Made by a program: the position numbers and the translations under genes. A stretch of 64,000 bases of DNA from CAHJXG01 sp965277495 (GTDB taxonomy: Bacteria > Pseudomonadota > Alphaproteobacteria > Acetobacterales > Acetobacteraceae). This document shows positions 53,175 to 61,665 of this stretch, in pieces (positions within the stretch are counted from its first letter, which is position 1; every line of letters begins with the position of its first letter). Where the stretch lies: contig OZ255824.1 in assembly GCA_965277495.1 (NCBI GenBank), positions 3,162,001 through 3,226,000 of the forward strand, in the 5' to 3' direction. Below the pieces are notes generated by a model that saw only the letters and a list, made by a program, of their open reading frames with translations, searched no databases and had not been told where the DNA came from.

Positions 53175-53855
53175 ATGATGCTAATGCGGGTCGGCGCAAT
53201 GCTTACGATCGCGACTTTTTCCTTGCCCGCCTTGGCCGAGGAGCCGCCCGCCGAAGACACCCGTCCGCTCAGCCCGGCGCAGGTCGCGCTGTTCGAAACG
53301 CCGCATCTCCGCAACGTGGACCACCCGGAGACGCTCGACTACGGCTTCGTCCGCGATGGCGCCGCCGGGTTCAGCGACAAGATCGCGGTGCATGTGCGGC
53401 GGGTGAACCCGGACGGGAGCAAAAATCTCGCCTTCGACTACCTGACCGGCGACCGCCAGGTGAAATTCCCTGAACTCGACAATTTCCGCGGCAACCCGCT
53501 GCTCATGCTCACGCTGGACCGCGACGTGACCGAGATGAAGGAGCAGGTGGGGCTGTCGGCCGCGTATTTCCGCAACAAGATCCGCGAGGCGTTTGTGACC
53601 GGGGCGACGGTGACGGATGCGACCTTCACGCTGGACGGCGTCGCGATGCCGTCGCGGGAGGTCACCGTCCACCCGTTCGAGGGCGATAAGCGGCTGGAGC
53701 GCATTCCGTCCTTGCAGGCGAAAAGCTACACCTTCGTGCTTGCCGATGGGGTTCCGGGTACGCTGGCGCAAATCCGGATCGGCACGCCGGCCGATGCCGC
53801 GATGGCTGCGCCGGCGTTTAACCAACGCATCACCTTCACCGGGGTGGAGCCATGA
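53175..53855 (+). CDS. Hypothetical exported protein
   Basis: A 226-residue protein with a signal peptide (RVGAMLTIATFSLPALAEE). The mature part is beta-rich (FSDKIAVHVRRVNPDGSKNLAFDY, VTVHPFEGDKRLERIP, SYTFVLADGVPGTLAQIRI) and has no Cys. No domain is recognised. It overlaps the next exported-protein gene by 4 bp, so both form a small operon between the flhA and SoxYZ-like genes. Confidence 0.7.
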   Translation: MMLMRVGAMLTIATFSLPALAEEPPAEDTRPLSPAQVALFETPHLRNVDHPETLDYGFVRDGAAGFSDKIAVHVRRVNPDGSKNLAFDYLTGDRQVKFPELDNFRGNPLLMLTLDRDVTEMKEQVGLSAAYFRNKIREAFVTGATVTDATFTLDGVAMPSREVTVHPFEGDKRLERIPSLQAKSYTFVLADGVPGTLAQIRIGTPADAAMAAPAFNQRITFTGVEP

Positions 53856-54208
53856 TCCGCGCCCTGCTGCTCGCCGCTTTCGGCGCAATGCTGGCGACGC
53901 AGGCCGTGCAGGCCCAGGTCCGGCATCCCGCCAACGACTACCCCACCGCGACCCGTGCCGATTACGTGATCGGCTGCATGGCCACGAGTGGATTCAAGCG
54001 GGAGTACCTGGAGCGCTGCGCCTGCGGCATCGACGTGATCGCCGACATGATGACGTTCGAAGACTACGACCAGGCCGACACGATCCTGCGCATGCAGCAG
54101 GGCGGCCTGGGCGACCGCGGCGCGATGTTCCGCGACACCCCGATCGCCAAGGAGCGGACCGAGCAGCTCCGCCGGGCGCAGGCGGAGGTGGCGCTGCAAT
54201 GCAAGTAA
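53852..54208 (+). CDS. Hypothetical exported protein with paired cysteines
   Basis: A 118-residue protein: signal peptide (IRALLLAAFGAMLATQAVQAQ), then Cys in YVIGCMATSG, RCACGID and a C-terminal LQCK, four in all and able to form two disulfides. The pattern GCMATSGFKREYLERCACGIDVI is reminiscent of small helical periplasmic proteins found beside xoxF genes. Function is unknown. Confidence 0.7.
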   Translation: MIRALLLAAFGAMLATQAVQAQVRHPANDYPTATRADYVIGCMATSGFKREYLERCACGIDVIADMMTFEDYDQADTILRMQQGGLGDRGAMFRDTPIAKERTEQLRRAQAEVALQCK

Positions 54209-54231
54209 AATGGAGACCGCCTAGCTAGTCT

Positions 54232-55053
54232 TTAGCTCTGCCCCTTGCTGACCGCGAACTCCCGGTGGAACTTCGCCTGCGTGCTGTCGAGCACGTCGAT
54301 CCGTATCGGGCCGGGACCCTGCGGCACGAAGCCGAAGGTGATGACGGGATCCTCGCTCAAGGAGATGTCGGCGTCCACGCTCAGCACCAATGCATCGCCG
54401 TAGCGCACCGTCACGTCCTGGATATATCGCGGCGGCACGAAGACGTGGGTGAGTTGGTCGACCTGCATGCCGTTGTTGTTGGGGTGGCTGATTAGAAGCT
54501 GGGCATTGGTGGCCTCGCCGTCGTGCAGCAACTGTTCCTCGCCGTCGAGCTTCAGGCGCATCTGGCCCAGGCGCGACATGGCGAGCTGCGGGTCCTTGGT
54601 CGACGGGGCCGAGCAGCCGCCCGCCGCCTTCACATAGCGTTCGCTGGCAAACAGCCGCCCGTCCTCGGTCTCGGCGACGGCGTGCACCAGGGAATATTGG
54701 TCGACGCGGACGCGAGTCTTCAGCCGGCGAGGATCGGCGGCCGGGCCGAACTTGAAGGTGCCGGCAAGCGGCGACGGGTTGCCGTCGACCAGCAGCCAGA
54801 CCGCCTTCACCCTGCCTCCACCGGTGCCGCCGCCAGCCGCGAGGCTTACGGAGACCGGTACCAGGGCGGCATCCTCGGCGCGGGCGGGCGCATCGAGCGC
54901 GATGACGCCGGTGCCGTCCGTGACCACGCGGTCCCCGAACACGGCATGCTTGAGGTCGGTCCAGCGCTCGGCCCGCGCGTTCGGGTCTTCCTCCGCCAAT
55001 GCTGGCATGGCCACGCTCAGCGTCAGACCCAATGCGATTGCGACTGCCCTCAT
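54232..55053 (-). CDS. Quinoprotein dehydrogenase-associated SoxYZ-like carrier protein
   Basis: A 273-residue exported protein: signal (RAVAIALGLTLSVAMPALA), a SoxY-like domain ending with the swinging-arm cysteine in VKAAGGCSAP (about residue 147), and a SoxZ-like domain (AQLLISHPNNNGMQVDQL ... FVPPRYIQDVTV). In sulfur oxidation SoxYZ carries sulfur intermediates; this fused form is restricted to PQQ dehydrogenase loci and its cargo is unknown. Confidence 0.88.
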   Translation of the reverse strand: MRAVAIALGLTLSVAMPALAEEDPNARAERWTDLKHAVFGDRVVTDGTGVIALDAPARAEDAALVPVSVSLAAGGGTGGGRVKAVWLLVDGNPSPLAGTFKFGPAADPRRLKTRVRVDQYSLVHAVAETEDGRLFASERYVKAAGGCSAPSTKDPQLAMSRLGQMRLKLDGEEQLLHDGEATNAQLLISHPNNNGMQVDQLTHVFVPPRYIQDVTVRYGDALVLSVDADISLSEDPVITFGFVPQGPGPIRIDVLDSTQAKFHREFAVSKGQS

Positions 55054-55090
55054 TTGCCCGCTTCCCTTGTCGAGGCCGGTTCAGCCCGGC

Positions 55091-56023
55091 CTATTCCCAC
55101 TCAAGTTCCTTGAACGCGCCGGTGACGTTGCGTCCGTTGTAGTCGTCGAACAACAGCCATTGGTCACGTTCTGCCGGGCCAACCGTCGCCACCGCCTGCT
55201 CGATGTCGCCGCCACGGGCGATTATGGCACGGATATCGCGCACGATGCCGCCTAAATAGCGCTCCTGCGCCGCAGCCGCCGCAGGCCACGAGACGATGGC
55301 GGGTCCATGGCCCGGCACCGCCCGCATCGCCGGGGACGCCCGCAAAGCTGCCGTCTGCGCCAGCCAGCCCAATATGCTGCCGTCCAGCGCCGGCACCCGG
55401 TCGACGAACAGCAGGTCGCCCAGCCAGAGCGTGCCGGTCGCCTCGTCCAGGATCGATAGGTCGTTGTCGGTGTGCGCCGTCGGGTGCGCATGCAGCCACA
55501 GGCTGCGTCCGCCGAGGTCGAGCGTCGTGTCGCCGGAAACGAACAGGTTCGGCTTGGCGTAATCGCCGGCCTCCTCGATGCCGAGCAGGTCGGCCAGGCT
55601 GTTGCGGTAGAACTCGCCGCGCTGCACCAGCATGCCCTCCATGCGGGCGTGCCCGACGAACACCGGACGGTCCGCCGCGAACGACCCGGCGCCAAAGACG
55701 TGGTCCGGATGCATGTGCGTCATCACGACGTAGCGGATCGGCAGGCCGGTCTGCTGGCGTATGCTGGCGCGCAGCCGGTCGCCGTCCGCGCGGCTGCCGC
55801 CGGGGTCCATGACGGCCACCGCGGCGTCGCCGACGATGAAGCCGATGTTGGCGATGCCGTCCTGGTTGGCGACGGTTGCGTCCTCGTGCACGCCGGGCCG
55901 CACGTGGATGCCGGGCGCGACCTCGATCATGGTGAAGGGCTGCACGGGGGAGGGCGCAGCAAGGACGCGGCCCGGACGCAGCGCCGCAAAGGTAGCGAGC
56001 AGCAGGGCGTCGCGGCGGTTCAT
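55091..56023 (-). CDS. Quinoprotein relay-system zinc metallo-hydrolase (SoxH-like)
   Basis: A 310-residue exported metallo-beta-lactamase-fold protein: signal (NRRDALLLATFAALRPGRVLA), THMHPDHVFG near residue 105, AHPTAHTDNDLSI, GDLLFVDRVPALDGS and VPGHGPAIVS supply the His/Asp ligands of a dinuclear zinc site. Together with the SoxYZ-like carrier it makes the proposed quinoprotein relay pair. Its ATG overlaps the pqqE stop (ATGA), so it is translated with the pqq operon. Confidence 0.9.
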   Translation of the reverse strand: MNRRDALLLATFAALRPGRVLAAPSPVQPFTMIEVAPGIHVRPGVHEDATVANQDGIANIGFIVGDAAVAVMDPGGSRADGDRLRASIRQQTGLPIRYVVMTHMHPDHVFGAGSFAADRPVFVGHARMEGMLVQRGEFYRNSLADLLGIEEAGDYAKPNLFVSGDTTLDLGGRSLWLHAHPTAHTDNDLSILDEATGTLWLGDLLFVDRVPALDGSILGWLAQTAALRASPAMRAVPGHGPAIVSWPAAAAAQERYLGGIVRDIRAIIARGGDIEQAVATVGPAERDQWLLFDDYNGRNVTGAFKELEWE

Positions 56024-57162
56024 CTCACCAGTGCGGCGGTGCGGATGCGCCGGTAAACCAAGGCGGGCGCTTCGGCAGCAGCGGCCTCCGCTTCGGCGGC
56101 GGCCACGGCGTCGGCCATTATGAAATGCGCGGGCGACAGCGCGCAGGCCGGATCGGTTGCCGCAGCGTCGCCGGTCAGGGCGAAAGCCTGGCAGCGGCAG
56201 CCGCCCCAGTCGACCTCGCGCTGGTCGCAGGACCGGCAAGGCTCCGGCATCCAGGCCGTGCCGCGGAACCGGGCAAAGCCGGGGTCGTCGCGCCACACTG
56301 CCCCGAGTGACGTGGCGCGCACCGACGGCCACTGGAAACCCGGCAAAGTCTCCGCCGCATGGCAGGGCAGGGCCAGGCCAGCCGGGGTGATGTTGATGAT
56401 CCGCCGCGCCCAGCCGCCCATGCAGGCCTTCGGACGCGCCGCATAGTAGTCCGGCACCACATAATCGATGGTGATGCGCCCGCGCAGCTCGGCACGGGCC
56501 TCAGCGACGGACGCATTCGCCCGCTCCAACTGCGCGCGGCTGGGCATCAATGCGGCGCGGTTGACCAGGCCCCATCCGTAGTATTGCACATGGGCGACCT
56601 CGATCCGGCTGGCGCCAAGCTCCTGGCCGAGCGCCAGCATCTCCGGCAAGCGGTCCAGGTTCTGCCGGTGCACCACGAAATTGGCCGTAAGCGGCAGCCC
56701 GGCCTCACGGATCTGCCGCGCCACCACCAGCTTGCGGGTGTGGCCGTTGCGGTAGCCACCGATGCGGTCCGCCTGCGCCGCGTCCGCGTCCTGGAAGCTG
56801 AGCTGCACGTGGTCAAGCCCGGCCTCGGCCAGGGCCGCGAGCGACGGCGCGTCCAGCATGACGCCGGAGGTGATCAGGTTGCTGTACAGCCCGCAAGCCG
56901 CTGCGTGCCGCACGAGTTCGAGCAGGTCCTTGCGCGCCGTCGGCTCGCCGCCAGAGAAATGCACCTGCAGCACGCCCAAAGCCGCCGCCTCGTCCAGCAC
57001 GCGCAGCCAGGCCGCGGTGTCAAGCTCCGCCGCGGCGCGTTCGAGCTCGAGCGGGTTGGCGCAATACGGGCATTGCAGCGGGCAACGGTGCGTCAGCTCG
57101 GCCAGCAGCGCCAAGGGCGGCTCGACTGGCGTCTCAGGAAGGATTGGCAACAGCGCATTCAT
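56020..57162 (-). CDS. pqqE: PqqA peptide cyclase PqqE (radical SAM)
   Basis: A 380-residue radical SAM/SPASM enzyme: CPLQCPYC (4Fe-4S for SAM) near residue 28, SGGEPTARKDL, and the C-terminal auxiliary-cluster cysteines (KACMGGWARRIINITPAG, PCHAAETLP, CRSCDQREVDWGGCRCQAF). It forms the Glu-Tyr C-C bond in PqqA. Overlaps of 4 bp with pqqD and with the hydrolase gene show tight coupling. Confidence 0.96.
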   Translation of the reverse strand: MNALLPILPETPVEPPLALLAELTHRCPLQCPYCANPLELERAAAELDTAAWLRVLDEAAALGVLQVHFSGGEPTARKDLLELVRHAAACGLYSNLITSGVMLDAPSLAALAEAGLDHVQLSFQDADAAQADRIGGYRNGHTRKLVVARQIREAGLPLTANFVVHRQNLDRLPEMLALGQELGASRIEVAHVQYYGWGLVNRAALMPSRAQLERANASVAEARAELRGRITIDYVVPDYYAARPKACMGGWARRIINITPAGLALPCHAAETLPGFQWPSVRATSLGAVWRDDPGFARFRGTAWMPEPCRSCDQREVDWGGCRCQAFALTGDAAATDPACALSPAHFIMADAVAAAEAEAAAAEAPALVYRRIRTAALVR

Positions 57163-57437
57163 AACCGGATCGCTCCTTTATCCGCCAAGTCCCGCAGCAT
57201 GGCCTCGACATCCGCCGCGATCGCCGCCCGCGGCGCGTCGAACCGGGCGGCCAACGCGTCGACGATGTCCGGCACGCTGCGGACGCCGTCGACTAGTTTC
57301 AACACCTCGACCGCGGGCCCGTCCAGCAGGAACAGCCGCTCCGGCGCAAGCACGACCCAGGCGCCGCGCACGGCGTCGTGCCGCAGCCGGAAGCCGCGGT
57401 TGAACGCCGGCGCGGACGTGGTGGCGGCGTCGGTCAT
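57159..57437 (-). CDS. pqqD: PqqA-binding chaperone PqqD
   Basis: A 92-residue PqqD: FRLRHDAVRGAWVVLAPERLFLLDGPAVEVLKLVDG then SVPDIVDALAARFD, the winged-helix-like RRE fold that presents PqqA to PqqE. ATG 57437 overlaps the pqqC stop (ATGA); upstream in-frame codons are not conserved. Confidence 0.95.
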   Translation of the reverse strand: MTDAATTSAPAFNRGFRLRHDAVRGAWVVLAPERLFLLDGPAVEVLKLVDGVRSVPDIVDALAARFDAPRAAIAADVEAMLRDLADKGAIRL

Positions 57438-58168
57438 ACGGTCGGCACGAACGCCCCCGGCGGCACGCGTCCGGGCTCGACATAGGCATAGTGCAGCGCG
57501 TCCAACTGCGACCATAGCACGTCGCATTTGAAGCGTAGTGCCTCCAGCACCTGTTCCTGCTGCTGCCGGGTGCGGGCGTGCTCGTCGATGTAGGCCAGGG
57601 CGAAATCGACATCCTTCGGCGCCTGGGTCAGCCGCGGCGTGAAGTAGGCGAGGGTGTCCTTGGTGATGAAGTCGTAGTTCGCCAGCATGCCCGACACGCG
57701 TTCGGCGATGATGGTGGGCGAGAACATTTCCGTCAGCGACGAGGCGACGGCTTCGAGCACGCTGCGGTCACGCACGAAGGCGACGTAGGCGTCCACGGCA
57801 AAGCGCGTGCCCGGCAGGATGCCGTCCGTCGTCTCGACATAGGCGGGATCAAGCCCCACGCCCTCCGCCAGCTTCAGCCAGCGCGCCACGCCGCCCAGGC
57901 CCGGCCCGGTGCCGTCATGGTCGTCGAGCCGGCTGCGCCAAGCCCGGCGCAGGTCCGCAGTGGGGAGGCGCGCCAACAGCGTCGCATCCTTTGCCGGGAT
58001 GCGGCTTTGGTAGTAATAACGGTTGAGCGCCCAAGCCTGCACCTGCCCGCGCGTCAACCTGCCGTCGTGCAGCATGCGGTGGAACGGGTGATGGATGTGG
58101 TAACGCTCATCGCCGATCGCGTTCAGCGCCGCACGCAGGTCGGACGGGGACAGGATGCGGTCGCTCAC
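57434..58168 (-). CDS. pqqC: Pyrroloquinoline-quinone synthase PqqC
   Basis: A 244-residue cofactor-less oxidase: RYHIHHPFHRMLHDG near residue 22, WALNRYYYQSRIPAKDA, DDHDGTGPGLGGVARWLKLAEGVG and ALRFKCDVLWSQLDALHYAY, all diagnostic. It performs the last ring closure and oxidation. GTG 58168 overlaps the pqqB stop (GTGA). Confidence 0.96.
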   Translation of the reverse strand: MSDRILSPSDLRAALNAIGDERYHIHHPFHRMLHDGRLTRGQVQAWALNRYYYQSRIPAKDATLLARLPTADLRRAWRSRLDDHDGTGPGLGGVARWLKLAEGVGLDPAYVETTDGILPGTRFAVDAYVAFVRDRSVLEAVASSLTEMFSPTIIAERVSGMLANYDFITKDTLAYFTPRLTQAPKDVDFALAYIDEHARTRQQQEQVLEALRFKCDVLWSQLDALHYAYVEPGRVPPGAFVPTV

Positions 58169-59085
58169 AGGGTCAGCTCCATGCCGTCATAGGCCACGCT
58201 CCAGCCCGCGGCCTCGACTTGCGCGCGTTCCGGCGAGTTGTCCAGCAGGATCGGGTTCGAGTTGTTGATATGCAGCAGGATGCGCCGCCGAACGTCGATG
58301 CCCTCGAACGCCGCCAGCGTGCCTTCGGGGCCGGACACGCTCATGTGCCCCATGCGCAGCCCGGTTTTCGGACCGAGTCCGGCGCGGATCATCTCGTCGT
58401 CCGACCACAGCGTGCCGTCGAACAGCACTGCATCGGCGCCGTGCAGCCGGGTGGCGAGGGCCGGGGTCATGGCGGCGCAGCTTGGGATGTAGAACAGGGT
58501 GGCACGACCGTCGGAAACGGCCGCACCGACGGTCTGGTCGGTTTCCTGTAACGCCGGCGCACGGTCCGGCTGTTCCAAATACAGCGGAATTTTGCCCGGC
58601 ACTGCGAACAGCGTCACCGTCAGGCCGCTTGGCTTCCCACCCGGCAGCCGTATGGCGCAGGGAACATCCAACATGATCGGCTGCCGGGCCACGACCTGGC
58701 GCGACAGGACCTCGAAGATGGGGTTGTCGTCCAGGACGGCGTGCACTGCGGGGGTGGTGAGCACGCTGAATGCCTGGCGTTCCCGCAGGGTCAGCAACCC
58801 GGCGATGGCATCGACGTCGCTATTGGTGAGCACGACCGCGGCGATTGGCGTGGACCGCAGGCCCGAGTTGGGCTGCAAGACCGGGGTCTGCTCGATCTGC
58901 TGGCGAAGGTCTGGGGAGGCATTCAGCAATACCCAATGCTGCCCATCGGTGCTGAGGGCCACAGACGCTTGGGTACGTGGACGCACAGATTTATCACCGG
59001 AGCGGGCGCGCCGGCAAGGTTCAGCGTTGGAGTTCCACTGCGGGAATGCACCGCCTGCAGCGGCGCCGAGCACGACTGCGCGCAT
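58165..59085 (-). CDS. pqqB: PQQ biosynthesis hydrolase/oxygenase PqqB
   Basis: A 306-residue metallo-beta-lactamase-fold protein: AVVLGAAAGGAFPQWNSNAEPCRRAR at the start, LLNASPDLRQQI, VVLTNSDVDAIAGLLTLRE, and RMGHMSVSGPEGTL with HINNSNPIL at the end. It hydroxylates the processed PqqA dipeptide. ATG 59085 lies 87 bp after pqqA, a gap filled by a hairpin. Confidence 0.95.
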   Translation of the reverse strand: MRAVVLGAAAGGAFPQWNSNAEPCRRARSGDKSVRPRTQASVALSTDGQHWVLLNASPDLRQQIEQTPVLQPNSGLRSTPIAAVVLTNSDVDAIAGLLTLRERQAFSVLTTPAVHAVLDDNPIFEVLSRQVVARQPIMLDVPCAIRLPGGKPSGLTVTLFAVPGKIPLYLEQPDRAPALQETDQTVGAAVSDGRATLFYIPSCAAMTPALATRLHGADAVLFDGTLWSDDEMIRAGLGPKTGLRMGHMSVSGPEGTLAAFEGIDVRRRILLHINNSNPILLDNSPERAQVEAAGWSVAYDGMELTL

Positions 59086-59116
59086 AACGAGATCCGGCGG
59101 CACGTCCCCTGCGAAA

Positions 59117-59155
59117 GCCCTGAAACCGAGATGCGGTCTGCATCGGCCTCAGGGC
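59117..59155 (-). promoter_or_regulatory. Intercistronic hairpin between pqqA and pqqB
   Basis: GCCCTGA (59117-59123) pairs with TCAGGGC (59149-59155), and an inner stem CCGA/TCGG with GATGC/GCATC extends it. It is followed on the minus strand by TTTC but no long U-tract. Such a structure after the peptide gene would leave more pqqA message than pqqBCDE message. Confidence 0.6.
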
Positions 59156-59172
59156 GTAGCAAAGAGGTGCGC

Positions 59173-59259
59173 TTACTTCTTCAGGTCAGCGCAAGCGTAG
59201 GAGTTGATCTCGGCGCCGAGGGCGATCTCGACGATCTTCGGGGTCTTCCAGGCCATCAT
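59173..59259 (-). CDS. pqqA: PQQ precursor peptide PqqA
   Basis: A 28-residue peptide, MMAWKTPKIVEIALGAEI followed by NSYACADLKK. The invariant Glu and Tyr of the E-x3-Y core (E-I-N-S-Y) that become PQQ are present. Two ATGs at 59259 and 59256 can serve; CTGGAGGAC lies just upstream. It heads the pqqABCDE operon and is too short for most gene callers. Confidence 0.96.
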   Translation of the reverse strand: MMAWKTPKIVEIALGAEINSYACADLKK

Positions 59260-59438
59260 GTCCTCCAGTTTCTGTTTTAGCGAGGCGCAACCTAGGATTT
59301 GGCATGAACTCAAGTCAAGCATTACTGGAGATATAAAAACGTCATCCGCCACGCAGCATCACGTCTTCGTGCTGCTTTCATAGCGGAAATGCATCCAATG
59401 CATATCCTCATGGTCAACGCATAATGAGGAGGAACCGA

Positions 59439-59981
59439 ATGCATCGTCGTTTTAACGCCATGGCCGGTCTGTCGGCAGTTTGCATTGCCCTGTTCGCAGT
59501 TCCGACTGCCGCCGCCGCCGGACCCTGCTCTGACCAGATTGCCGAACTCGGCCGCAAACTCGCGCAAAGTCCGAGCATCGGCCCGGTGACGACCGGCACA
59601 TTGAGCGGCTCCAATCCTGGCAGCGCCCCGTCCGCCGCAAACCCGCAACCCGGCGCACCGGCCGCTACGGGAACCTCGGCGGACAACCGAGTTGGCGGCA
59701 CGGCCGGCACCAAGGAACTCAACGCCGCCGTCGGCAACAATATCGCCACGTCGTCCCAGGATGTGCGGCGGCAGCAGGAGGGCCTGCCCACGGCAGCCGC
59801 GGTTGCCGCCGCCGGTTCGGGCAAATCGATCGAGACCGCGCCGGGCCAGGGCAGCAGTGCCGCGCCCAACGACCGGATGTCGCAGGCCAAGATGGAATTG
59901 GAAAAAGCGCGCCAACTGGACCAGAAAGACGACCCGACCTGCCGCGCCTCCATCGACCGCACCCGGGAGCTCATGGGCTGA
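59439..59981 (+). CDS. Hypothetical exported protein
   Basis: A 180-residue protein: signal peptide (FNAMAGLSAVCIALFAVPTAAAAG), then a low-complexity Gly/Ala/Ser/Pro-rich region (about 45-140) and a C-terminal helix with KMELEKARQLDQKDDPTCRASIDRTRELM. Cys in GPCSDQ and PTCRAS may form a disulfide. ATG 59439 follows GAGGAGG. Many alphaproteobacterial proteins share this design; function is unknown. It is divergent from pqqA and overlaps the next convergent gene by 11 bp. Confidence 0.7.
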   Translation: MHRRFNAMAGLSAVCIALFAVPTAAAAGPCSDQIAELGRKLAQSPSIGPVTTGTLSGSNPGSAPSAANPQPGAPAATGTSADNRVGGTAGTKELNAAVGNNIATSSQDVRRQQEGLPTAAAVAAAGSGKSIETAPGQGSSAAPNDRMSQAKMELEKARQLDQKDDPTCRASIDRTRELMG

Positions 59982-60711
59982 GCTGCCGGGCCTTAATGGC
60001 TTGATGCCCGGCCATGGTGGCGGCGCCATGGCCGGGCAGGGCGCTCATCTCGGTCACGAACTTGCGGCGTATCGCCCGGTCAAAGTCGTCGAAACTCGCA
60101 GCCGGCACCAGGAACGCGTTCGGGCCGCCGATCAGGTGATCGTGATACCAGCCTTCGAGGGTCGCGGCCTCGTCGCCCTCCAATATCGGCAGTCCGTTGA
60201 GGGTGACGCCGCTGGCCGCGAGTTCGTCGCGCACATGGTCGACCGTCTCCAACGGATTGCAGTTGTCGCGCCCATCGCCGGAAACGTCCACGACCATATG
60301 CTCGGACGGCACCGGCAATTGGGTCAACAGCTTATCGGCAATGCTGCGCAACGCCACCGACATGCAGGTGAAGCCATTGCTTGCCCGGCGGAGGCGGCGG
60401 ACACGGGCGGCGAACTGGCGGACATCGGCGCCGCTGGTCAACAGCGTCCAAGGCAGCGACAGCGCCGGGCGGCTGGACCATTGCACCAGCGCGAGCAGCA
60501 TGGCCTGGTGCGGGCCTGACAGCACGCTCGCCTGCACTTCGCGTGATTCGAGCGCGCGGGCGATGCCGTCCATTTGCAGCGTGAACCGGGCGTCGTCGAC
60601 CGACTCCGATACGTCGACCGCCATCACCAATGCCAAATCCACCCGCTCGGTTTGAGCGAGTGCCGCGGTCGACAGGGTGGTGAGCAAGCCAAGGATCGCT
60701 AAGCGGCCCAT
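59971..60711 (-). CDS. DUF1194 / von Willebrand factor A-like exported protein
   Basis: A 246-residue protein: signal (GRLAILGLLTTLSTAALAQ) and a VWA-like fold with the MIDAS-type motif VMAVDVSESVDD near residue 32, VDVSGDGRDN near 145 and GLPILEGDE. Function is unknown. The upstream pentapeptide gene ends 2 bp before, so they form an operon. VWA proteins (MxaC, MxaL) are known helpers in methanol dehydrogenase maturation, which makes the location suggestive. Confidence 0.85.
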   Translation of the reverse strand: MGRLAILGLLTTLSTAALAQTERVDLALVMAVDVSESVDDARFTLQMDGIARALESREVQASVLSGPHQAMLLALVQWSSRPALSLPWTLLTSGADVRQFAARVRRLRRASNGFTCMSVALRSIADKLLTQLPVPSEHMVVDVSGDGRDNCNPLETVDHVRDELAASGVTLNGLPILEGDEAATLEGWYHDHLIGGPNAFLVPAASFDDFDRAIRRKFVTEMSALPGHGAATMAGHQAIKARQLSP

Positions 60712-60713
60712 GC

Positions 60714-61517
60714 TTATCGGTCTGCCAGATCGAGGTTGCGCACGCTGTCGAGCCCGGTGGCATCGTCGAATCCGATGACATTGCGCAGCGACGCGCCGTG
60801 GACGTCCGCACGGGCCAGGGCCGCGCCCGTCAGGTTGGCGCCGTCCAGCCGCGCCCCGGTCAGGTCGGTGCCTTCCAGGTTGGCCCGGGTCAGGTTGGCG
60901 CCGCGCAGGTCGGCAAAGGCCAGCCGAATGCCAGCAAGGTTCGCGCCCTCCAGGTTGGCCCCGGCCATCCGGCAACCGCTGAGGTCCGAGCGCAATGCGG
61001 CCAGGAACTCCGTCCGCCCCAGCTCCAAATGCGCGCCGGCAAGGTTGGCGGCGGTCCAGTCGCCGTTGCCGAGATGGGCCAGCAGGTGCGCGCCGGCCAG
61101 GTTGGTCCCCCGGAAGCGCGGCGCCTCGGCGGCCGGATTCACGCCAAGCAGGGTCGAGGCCGCCGGCAGGAACATACGCGCCCCGGACAGGTCGGCATGG
61201 GAAAAGTCCGTGCCGATAATAGTGGCCCGATCGAGATTGGCGCCGGCCAGGTTGGCGCCGACCAGGCGCGCCCCGGTCAGGTCGGCGGCGAACAGGTTCG
61301 CGCCGGCAAGGTTCGCGCCGCCGAGGTCGAGGTCCGCGAGATCCAGCCGCGACAGGTCCTTGCCGGCAAGGTCGGCCGGATGCCCGCCGCGCAGCAGCGC
61401 GATCACCTGCCGCACCGTCAGCGTCTCGGCCGCCGCCGGCCAAGCGGCGGCCAGCCCCAGCAGCGCCGCAAGCAGCACGAGAGACTTGAGAATATGGCGA
61501 CAGCCCGGCTGCTTCAT
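60714..61517 (-). CDS. Exported pentapeptide-repeat protein
   Basis: A 267-residue protein: signal (LKSLVLLAALLGLAAAWPAAA), then some 25 A(D/N)LxG-type pentapeptides (LSRLDLADLDLGGANLAGANL onwards) interrupted around residues 115-150 by a non-repeat loop, and resuming to about 245. It forms a right-handed quadrilateral beta-helix. It is followed by the DUF1194 gene. Export to the periplasm argues against the gyrase-protection role of cytoplasmic relatives. Confidence 0.88.
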   Translation of the reverse strand: MKQPGCRHILKSLVLLAALLGLAAAWPAAAETLTVRQVIALLRGGHPADLAGKDLSRLDLADLDLGGANLAGANLFAADLTGARLVGANLAGANLDRATIIGTDFSHADLSGARMFLPAASTLLGVNPAAEAPRFRGTNLAGAHLLAHLGNGDWTAANLAGAHLELGRTEFLAALRSDLSGCRMAGANLEGANLAGIRLAFADLRGANLTRANLEGTDLTGARLDGANLTGAALARADVHGASLRNVIGFDDATGLDSVRNLDLADR

Positions 61518-61665
61518 TGGCCAAGCCTACTCCGACCTTTTACCATAGCGCCATCACGGATGTGCCGGCCCGTTCTGGACGAAGCTCGGGATTGGACAGA
61601 GGCCAGCCCTGGACAAATCGGCTGCCGCCGCGCCACGTTCTCCCGCGCCCTGAAACGGAGCCTGA

